A stretch of DNA of 64,000 bases from Streptantibioticus silvisoli (GTDB lineage: Bacteria; Actinomycetota; Actinomycetes; Streptomycetales; Streptomycetaceae). The position numbers and the translations under genes are program-made. The number at the start of each line of letters is the position of its first letter. The stretch's first letter is position 1. This document shows, piece after piece, positions 57,942-64,000 of the stretch. The stretch covers positions 1-64,000 of the forward strand of contig NZ_JAAGKO020000034.1 of NCBI RefSeq assembly GCF_027947535.2, given 5' to 3'. The notes beneath the pieces are model-generated. The model saw nothing but the letters and a program-made list of their open reading frames with translations. It did no database searches and was not told the DNA's origin.

Positions 57942-59108
57942 CTAGCCGCGGTGGGCCGCCACGGCCAGCAGTACGTTGACGAGCAGGTCGGCCGCGTCGG
58001 GCCTGCCGTGTTCGCGGGCCCGGTTCGCCATGGCCGTCCGCGCGGCGGGGTCGGACAGCAGCGGGGTCAGTGCCTCGCGCAGGGACGCCGGGGTCGCCTC
58101 GCCGGCCAGCGCCACCGCGGCGCCCGCCCGCTCCAAGTGGCGGGCGTTGTGCGCCTGTTCGTTGCCGGCCGAGGAGGCGAGCGGGATGAGGACGGCCGCC
58201 TTGCCCAGCGCGGTCAGCTCCGCGATCGTGCCGGCGCCGCTGCGGGAGATCACCACGTCGGCCAGCGCCAGGACATCGGGCAGTTCGGAGCCGACGTAGC
58301 CGGTCAGCAGGTAGCGGCCGGCCTGGTCGGCCGGGAGCGCGGTGGTGGCCTGGCGCAGGGCGTCGGCGTTGGCCGGGCCGCACTGGTGGATGACGTTGGC
58401 GCAGGTCAGCAGCCACGGCAGGATGTCGCGCACCAGGGTGTTGATCTGCATGGACCCCTGCGCGCCGCCGGTGACGTAGATCGTGGGCAGCCGGCGGTCG
58501 AAGCCGTGCAGGCCCAGCGTCTGCACCGCCTTGTCCGCCTGCCCGGTCAGCACCTCGGGGCGTACCGGGTTGCCGGTGACGACCGCGTTGCGGCGTGCCG
58601 ACTCCGGCAGCAGCGGGAGCGTCGCCTCGGAGGACAGCGCCATGCGGGTCGCGGCGCGGGCGAGGCCGCGGTTGGCCAGGCCCAGCCGGACCGTCTGCTC
58701 GTGCACCACGAGCGGCACCCGGCACATCCGGGCCGCCAGCCCGACCGGCACCGCGACGTAGCCGCCGGTGGCCAGCACCACGTCCGGGCGGAAGCCGGCC
58801 ACGACCGACCGCGCCTGCGCGACGCCGAGCGGCACCCGGCCCATGTCCTTGACGTTGGCGGGCGAGACGAGCTTCAGCGGGTTGCTGGAACGGCGGACCT
58901 TGCCGGTCGCCACCGTGGTGAACGGGATGCCCTCGCTCGCGGTGACCCGCGCCTCCAGGCCCTCGGGGGTGCCGACCCACAGCACGTCCAGCGCCCGGCC
59001 CTCGGCGGCCAGCCGCGCCTGGAGCGTGCGCACGGCGGTGAGCGCCGGGTAGGTGTGACCGCCGGTGCCGCCACCGGTCACGATCAGGCGGAAGGACTCA
59101 CTGCTCAC
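57942..59108 (-). CDS. MurG-like GT28 glycosyltransferase
   Basis: A 388-residue GT-B protein of the MurG family. N-terminal LIVTGGGTGGHTYPALTAV, central PLVVHEQTVRLGLANR (HEQT rather than the usual HEQN), GGAQGSMQIN (usual GGSQGA) and the UDP-sugar site SRSGAGTIAELTALGKAAVLIPLASSAGNEQAHNARHLE. It transfers GlcNAc to lipid I or a similar acceptor, but the motif changes and lack of cell-wall neighbours suggest a secondary paralogue, perhaps linked to the nearby NRPS. Start GTG 59108, no strong ribosome site. Its TAG stop is inside the CTAG at the IS edge; length is normal. Confidence 0.83.
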   Translation of the reverse strand: MSSESFRLIVTGGGTGGHTYPALTAVRTLQARLAAEGRALDVLWVGTPEGLEARVTASEGIPFTTVATGKVRRSSNPLKLVSPANVKDMGRVPLGVAQARSVVAGFRPDVVLATGGYVAVPVGLAARMCRVPLVVHEQTVRLGLANRGLARAATRMALSSEATLPLLPESARRNAVVTGNPVRPEVLTGQADKAVQTLGLHGFDRRLPTIYVTGGAQGSMQINTLVRDILPWLLTCANVIHQCGPANADALRQATTALPADQAGRYLLTGYVGSELPDVLALADVVISRSGAGTIAELTALGKAAVLIPLASSAGNEQAHNARHLERAGAAVALAGEATPASLREALTPLLSDPAARTAMANRAREHGRPDAADLLVNVLLAVAAHRG

Positions 59109-59363
59109 GGAGGGACGACCAATCTGGCTGCGCCGGACACGGACCACGCCGGGGTGGGGGAACACCCGGACGATAGCCGATCCCGCGCACCGGCACCGGC
59201 CCGGGCACGGGCGGCCGCGGGCCGGCGGCCCTCAGCAGCCGATCCCGGGCACGCGGGTTTCCTCCCGGCCACGCGGGTCATACGTCCAGCACGCTGCGGC
59301 ATCCCGGCGCCGCACGGACCGGGCGGCGCCTCGCACGTCGTACGAGCGTTCCAGGAGGCACAA

Positions 59364-60230
59364 GTGACGTCTGCTCAGGCATCGGGCACGGGAGCGTGGC
59401 GCCGGGCGCTGCGGCGCACGCCGGGACGGCGGGGATCGCGGGGCACCGCGGTGAGCCCCGGCACGCGCAAGTTCCTGCGGGGGGCCGGACGGGCCGGGTT
59501 CGCCGCGCGCGGCGTGGTCTACCTGCTGATCGGCTACCTCGCCGTACGCATCGCTTTCGGCCACAGCGGCGGGGAGGCCGACCGGCAGGGCGCCCTGCGG
59601 CACATCGCCGGTGAACCGTTCGGCACCGAGGCGCTGTGGCTGCTCGCCGCCGGGTTCGCCGGCATGACGCTGTGGCGCGGGGCCGCGGCGCTCACCGGCA
59701 AGGGGCAGAAGAAGGGCGCGCGGGTGGCGGGCGCGGCGCGAGCGGCCTTCTACGCCTTCGTCTGCTGGGGCACGGCGCTCTACGCCGCCGGCGCGGGCGG
59801 CGGCTCCGGCGGGGACAGCTCGTCGCGCGACTGGACCGCCCGCGCGCTGGCCCTGCCCGGCGGCCAGTTCGTCGTGGGTGCGGCGGGGGTCGGCCTGGGA
59901 TCGGCCGGAGTCGTCATCGTCGTCAAGGCGTTCCGCCGCACGTTCCTCAAGAAACTCGACACCGCGACCATGAGCCCCCGCACCCGGACCGTCGTGACCG
60001 CGCTCGGCGTCGGGGGCAACGCGGCCCGCGGCGCGGTCTACGCGGCCGCCGGCTTCTTCGTCCTCGTCGCGGCCATCCGGTTCGACCCGGGACGCGCGAA
60101 GGGGATGGACGACACGCTGCGCGCGCTGGCCCGCACACCGGCCGGCCCGTGGCTGCTGGTGACCGTCGCCGTCGGCCTCCTGCTCTTCGGCGGCTTCTCC
60201 TTCGCCTCCGCCCGCTATCGCCGCACGTGA
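59364..60230 (+). CDS. DUF1206 membrane protein
   Basis: A 288-residue integral membrane protein: a basic N-terminus, then three internally similar DUF1206 units of two helices each. Unit starts: GRAGFAARGVVYLLIGYLAVRIAFG, ARAAFYAFVCWGTALYAAGAGG and GVGGNAARGAVYAAAGFFVLVAAIRFDPG. AGGAGGC precedes GTG 59364. Function unknown. It is divergent from the MurG-like gene, 255 bp apart. Confidence 0.87.
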   Translation: MTSAQASGTGAWRRALRRTPGRRGSRGTAVSPGTRKFLRGAGRAGFAARGVVYLLIGYLAVRIAFGHSGGEADRQGALRHIAGEPFGTEALWLLAAGFAGMTLWRGAAALTGKGQKKGARVAGAARAAFYAFVCWGTALYAAGAGGGSGGDSSSRDWTARALALPGGQFVVGAAGVGLGSAGVVIVVKAFRRTFLKKLDTATMSPRTRTVVTALGVGGNAARGAVYAAAGFFVLVAAIRFDPGRAKGMDDTLRALARTPAGPWLLVTVAVGLLLFGGFSFASARYRRT

Positions 60231-60560
60231 ACGCGTCCGCCCGGGCTGCGGGGTGCGAACGCGGCGCCCGTCCGGCTTGGGGGGGGAGCGCGTCCGCCGG
60301 TCCGACTGATGGCGGAACGCGCCTCCTTGTTGCCGGACTTGGGGTGGCAACGCGTCCGCTCGGTTGACCCGGCGGCGGCACGGGCCCGCGCGCCGGACCC
60401 GTGCCGGGAGCGCGTCCACTCGGTCGGCCTGACGGCGGAACGGGCCCGCTCGCCCCGCTCGGGGCGGGAACGCGTCCGACCTCGCGCCTGGACGTATGCG
60501 CTCGCCGGCCTGGTGTCTGAGCGGACCCGCCCGCCCGGCTTGGGGCCGGAACGCGTCCGC
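60231..60560. repeat. Decayed ~60-bp repeats with (A/G)CGCGTCCGC core
   Basis: (A/G)CGCGTCC(G/A)(C/A) starts at 60231, 60288, 60350, 60410, 60470 and 60551; spacings are 57, 62, 60, 60 and 81. Units are followed by CTCGGT or similar and interleaved with GGCGGAACG(G/C)GCC. The stretch to 60855 holds no gene I can support. It lies in the convergent gap between DUF1206 and the NRPS end. Confidence 0.65.
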
Positions 60561-60855
60561 TCGCCCCGGAACGTCCCCGCTCACCGGCCTCGCGCCTGAA
60601 CGCCCCCCGCCGCCCGCGCGTCCGAGCGCACCGGCCCGCCGGGACCGCTTGCCGCGGTGCGGGACCTCTCCGACCGCCGGGCCCGCCGACCGCCGCGCGG
60701 GCAGTCCGGGGCCGCCCGGGACCGCCTACGGTGCCCGCCTCACCGGCCGGGCCGCGTACCGCCGCCGTGGTCGGCGGGGCGGTGCCACGTCGCCCCGGCA
60801 GCGGCCCGCCGGCCGCCCGGTGCCGGGGCTCCGACGCGGCACCGGGCGGGACGGT

Positions 60856-63800
60856 TCACTCGGCCGCCGCCTCCCCCGGGGCCGGCAGGAAACCGGTGCG
60901 GATGAAGTAGGACAGGTAGGTGCGCAGGATGTCGGGGGTGAGGTCGGGGAGGGGGACGCCCGCGCAGCCGGCCGCGCGCAGGGTGCGGGAGGAGTCGAAG
61001 GTGCGCCGGACCGGCCGGTGGACGGCGGGTTCGGCCGGGGCGGCCGGCTCGCCGAGCAGGAGCTGGGCGGCGTTGCCGGGCTGGGCCTCGATCCGCTTGC
61101 GCCACTGGTCGGCGGGCAACTCCCTTACCGGATAACCGAGTTCGCGTGCCTCCCGGAAGACGTCGGACAGCGCCGGCGGCGCCGGGTGGGTGAGGTGGTG
61201 GACGGCCGGGGCGTCGTCGCCGGGGAGGGCGGACAGCGCGACGACGGCGGCGCTGACGTAGTCGACGGGTATCCAGCCGGTGGACTCGTCCGCGTCCTGC
61301 GGAATCGCGCCGGCCTGGAGGCAGCCCTTGATCAGGTTCCACAGCAGGTCCTGCTCCTGGCAGGCGCCGCCGCGCGTGTCGCCGGAGATCCGGCCCGGCC
61401 GGTAGACGGTCACGGGCACGCCCCTGGCCCGGGCGGCCCGCACGAGTTCCTCGGCCGCCCACTTGCTCTGCGAGTACCCGTCCGGCAGCGCCGTGACCGG
61501 GCCGGGCGCGGTCGCCTCGGTGATCGTGCCCGGCGTGTCGGCGGTCGCCGCGAAGACGCCGGTGGTGGAGACGTGGTGCACGGCGCAGCCGGCCGCTGCC
61601 GCGAGGCGCAGGATCTCCTCGGTGCCCCCGACGTTCGCGGCGCGCAGGTCGGCGTAGGGGGCGGCGAAGCTGACCTGGGCGCCGTTGTGGACGACGCTCC
61701 CCAGGCCGCGGCGCAGGGCGCGCAGGTCGGCGTCGGCCAGGCCCAGGCCGGGGGCCGCCAGGTCGCCGGGGAGCGGGTGGACCAGTCGCGCGTAGTGCTC
61801 GCGCCACAGGCCGTACCGCTCCAGGTTGGCGCGTATCCGGCGGGCGCCGTCGGCCGGGTCGGCGGCGCGGACCAGGCAGTCGACCGGCCGGCCGGTGCTC
61901 TCCAGCAGGTCGCGCAGCAGATAGGCGCCGAGGAATCCGGTGGCGCCGGTGAGCAGCGTGCGGGTCTGCCCGGCGGGTCCCGGGACGCGGTCGGCGCGGG
62001 CCGGGACGATGTCGGGGGCCAGCCGGACGTCCTGGCCCGGTTCGCGGCCGGCGGGGGCCGGCGGTCCTGACGGGTCGTCGTCCGGGTGGCCGAGGGCGCG
62101 CAGGACGCCGGCCACCGTGGGCGCGGCGAACAGCGTGCGCAGCGAGGGCCGGACGCCGAGGACGTCCCGGATGCCCTGGGCGAGCCGGACGGCGAGCAGC
62201 GAGTGGCCGCCGAGGGCGAAGAAGTCGTCGTCGAGGCCGACGTCGGTGATGCCGAGGGTGTCGGCGAAGACGCCGCACAGGGCGCGTTCGGTGTCGGTGG
62301 CGGGGGCGCGGCCGGCGCCGGCGCTGACAGCCGGGTCGGGCGCCGGCAGGGCGGACCGGTCGATCTTGCCGTTCACGGTCAGCGGCAGCGCCTCCAGGGC
62401 GACGAACACCGAAGGCACCATGTACTCGGGCAGCACCCGGCCCAGCGCGGTCCGCAGCGCGGCGCCGTCGGCCGCGGGGTGCCCTGGCGCCGCGACCGTG
62501 TAGGCGACCAGCCGGCGGTCGCCGGGCCGGTCCTCGCGGACCACCGCGCAGGCCGCGGCGATGTCCGGCAGCGCGGTCAACTCGGCCTCGATCTCGCCGG
62601 GTTCGATGCGGAACCCGCGCAGCTTGACCTGGCCGTCGGCGCGGCCGAGGTACTCCAGCTCACCGCCGGCGTTCCACCGTGCCACGTCGCCGGTGCGGTA
62701 CATCCGGGTGCCGGGCGGGCCGGCCGGGTCGGCCACGAAACGCTCCGCCGTCAGTCCGGGCCGGCCGGCGTAGCCGCGGGCCAGTCCCTCGCCGGCCACG
62801 TACAGCTCGCCCGCCACGCCCTGCGGCACCGGGCGCAGCCGGGCGTCCAGCACGTGCACCCGGGCGCCGTCGACCGGGGAGCCGATCGGCACGGTGTGCG
62901 GGGTGTCGGCGGGGCCGGTGGCGGGGCGGGCGGTGCCGACGGTCGCGCAGACGGTGGTCTCGGTCGGGCCGTAGGCGTTGAACAGCGGCCGTCCGGCGGC
63001 CCATTGGCCCGCCAGCGCGGGTGGGCACGCCTCGCCGGCCAGCACCAGCGTGGTGCCGGGCGGGACGCCGTCGTCGGCGGGCATCACGGCGAGCACGGCG
63101 GGCGGGACGGTGAGGTGGGTGACGCCGCGTTCGGCGAGCAGGCGGGCCAGCGGGGCGCCGGGGGCGAGTTCGTCCTGGTCGGCCGTCTCCAGGCAGGCGC
63201 CGTTGAGCAGCGCCATGCAGATCTCCCAGAAGGCGGCGTCGAAGCTGATCGACGCCAGCTGGAGCACCCTGCTGTCCGGGGTGACCGCAAGGCGTTCCGC
63301 CTGGGTGCGGGCCATCGCGCCGACGCCGCGGTGCGCGACGACGACGCCCTTGGGGCGGCCGGTGGAGCCGGAGGTGTAGATGACGTAGGCGGCCTGGTCC
63401 GGCCGGGGCTCGCGCGGCGGGTGGCCGGGTCGCGGGTCGGAGCGCAGGGCGGGGTCGTCGAGGTCGGCGACGGGGACCGGGCCGGCCGGCAGCCGTTCGC
63501 GTACGGCGGAGGTGGTCAGGATGAGGGCGGGCCGGGCGTCGTCGAGCAGGTAGGCGATGCGGGACGGCGGGTAGCCGGGGTCGACGGGCAGGTAGGCGGC
63601 GCCGGCCTTGAGTACCGCAAGGACGGCCACGACCAGGTCGGCCGACCGGGGGACGGCGAGGGCGACGAGGTCCTCGGCGCCGATGCCGCGGGCGGCCAGG
63701 TGGAGGGCGAGCTGGTCGGACCGCTCGTCGAGTCGCGCGTACGTCAGGGTGCCGCGCGCGTCGCGTACGGCGGGCGCGTTCGGTGTGCGGGCGGCCTGGC

Positions 63801-64000
63801 GGCGGAAGAGCGACGGCACGGTCGATCCCGGTTCGGGTCCGGCCGGCCCGGTGCCCCAGCGTTCGAGACGGGAGCGTTCGCCGGGGACGGCCAACTCGTA
63901 GGCGTGGACGGACTGGTCGGGGTCGGCGGTCACCGCTTCCAGCAGGGCGGCCAGCCGTCCGGCGAGGTCGCGGACCGTGGCCTCGTCGAACAGTTCGGTG
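60856..64000 (-). CDS. NRPS terminal module (C-end, A, T, reductase), 5' partial
   Basis: The 3' end of a non-ribosomal peptide synthetase; the gene continues past the right edge. Visible order: end of a condensation domain ([19 protein letters not shown]); adenylation with [28 protein letters not shown] and NGKIDR; carrier [13 protein letters not shown]; thioester reductase with [17 protein letters not shown] (NADPH) and the catalytic Tyr/Lys in YSQSKW. Pocket residues by alignment to GrsA are D-A-W-T-V-A-A-V-C-K, a phenylalanine-type code. The reductase would release the peptide as an aldehyde, possibly reduced further to an alcohol or cyclised to an imine. No MbtH-like gene is visible. Confidence 0.93.
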   Translation of the reverse strand, partial: TELFDEATVRDLAGRLAALLEAVTADPDQSVHAYELAVPGERSRLERWGTGPAGPEPGSTVPSLFRRQAARTPNAPAVRDARGTLTYARLDERSDQLALHLAARGIGAEDLVALAVPRSADLVVAVLAVLKAGAAYLPVDPGYPPSRIAYLLDDARPALILTTSAVRERLPAGPVPVADLDDPALRSDPRPGHPPREPRPDQAAYVIYTSGSTGRPKGVVVAHRGVGAMARTQAERLAVTPDSRVLQLASISFDAAFWEICMALLNGACLETADQDELAPGAPLARLLAERGVTHLTVPPAVLAVMPADDGVPPGTTLVLAGEACPPALAGQWAAGRPLFNAYGPTETTVCATVGTARPATGPADTPHTVPIGSPVDGARVHVLDARLRPVPQGVAGELYVAGEGLARGYAGRPGLTAERFVADPAGPPGTRMYRTGDVARWNAGGELEYLGRADGQVKLRGFRIEPGEIEAELTALPDIAAACAVVREDRPGDRRLVAYTVAAPGHPAADGAALRTALGRVLPEYMVPSVFVALEALPLTVNGKIDRSALPAPDPAVSAGAGRAPATDTERALCGVFADTLGITDVGLDDDFFALGGHSLLAVRLAQGIRDVLGVRPSLRTLFAAPTVAGVLRALGHPDDDPSGPPAPAGREPGQDVRLAPDIVPARADRVPGPAGQTRTLLTGATGFLGAYLLRDLLESTGRPVDCLVRAADPADGARRIRANLERYGLWREHYARLVHPLPGDLAAPGLGLADADLRALRRGLGSVVHNGAQVSFAAPYADLRAANVGGTEEILRLAAAAGCAVHHVSTTGVFAATADTPGTITEATAPGPVTALPDGYSQSKWAAEELVRAARARGVPVTVYRPGRISGDTRGGACQEQDLLWNLIKGCLQAGAIPQDADESTGWIPVDYVSAAVVALSALPGDDAPAVHHLTHPAPPALSDVFREARELGYPVRELPADQWRKRIEAQPGNAAQLLLGEPAAPAEPAVHRPVRRTFDSSRTLRAAGCAGVPLPDLTPDILRTYLSYFIRTGFLPAPGEAAAE

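Noticed and set aside
1-64000. tRNA, rRNA, riboswitch or phage genes
   Set aside because: I looked for T-loop-like GTTCGAAT motifs, ribosomal sequence and phage structural proteins on both strands and found nothing convincing.

Overview
The window is chromosomal DNA of a very GC-rich actinomycete, almost certainly a Streptomyces or close relative. The signs are the strong G/C bias at third codon positions, frequent GTG starts, F420/deazaflavin-type oxidoreductases, actinobacterial DUF families (DUF4395, DUF5134, DUF6328, DUF6421, DUF1206, DUF2945), a rifamycin-associated promoter element, a serine/threonine kinase with a proline/threonine-rich tail, and a non-ribosomal peptide synthetase (NRPS) at the right edge. 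I see no rRNA, tRNA, CRISPR array or prophage.

Layout. 0.5-24 kb is ordinary metabolism: a deazaflavin nitroreductase-like protein behind two TetR-type palindromes, a geranylgeranyl-reductase-like flavoprotein, an M20 dipeptidase, a P-loop/NUDIX fusion, a ROK sugar kinase facing a LacI regulator, an aldolase-like protein, etfB-etfA, flavin reductase, thioredoxin facing DUF4395, an acyltransferase, an operon DUF6421-SDR-threonine aldolase, GDPD, a CBS protein, a VOC protein, DUF5134-M56 peptidase, a HAD hydrolase and YjbQ. 24-34 kb holds a glycine-tagged orphan protein, a three-gene operon (HemK-like methyltransferase, CDGSH Fe-S protein, haem-oxygenase-like diiron protein), YbdK, a frameshifted DUF6328 gene, a 34-residue protein, a Ser/Thr kinase, an F420-type LLM oxidoreductase and a Nei-type glycosylase.

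35-41.5 kb looks like a stress island: Hsp20 with its regulator, SRPBCC, DUF2945, a tiny hydrophobic protein and a hydrophilic protein. Three of these genes share promoters of the form GGTT-N14-GG(G/A)TA(A/C/T), suggesting one alternative sigma factor. Inside it sits a rifampin-monooxygenase-like gene behind an exact rifamycin-associated element. 41.6-50.6 kb holds a methyltransferase, PdxH, an M24 peptidase, a dipZ relic, DinB and GNAT genes, and a WYL regulator and a MerR regulator, each divergent from its probable target.

50.9-57.9 kb is accessory DNA bounded by two inverted, inactivated copies of one IS5-type element with CTAG at both outer edges. Between them lie a truncated ISL3 element and a two-gene module: a small two-helix membrane protein and a 1029-residue STAND (NB-ARC) NTPase ending in about 11.5 nearly identical 42-residue TPR units. 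This is the best candidate in the window for an undescribed conflict or sensing system. Beyond it are a MurG-like glycosyltransferase, a DUF1206 membrane protein, a decayed ~60-bp repeat array, and the last module (C-A-T-R) of an NRPS that runs off the right edge; its adenylation pocket reads as phenylalanine-like and its reductase domain implies release as an aldehyde or alcohol.
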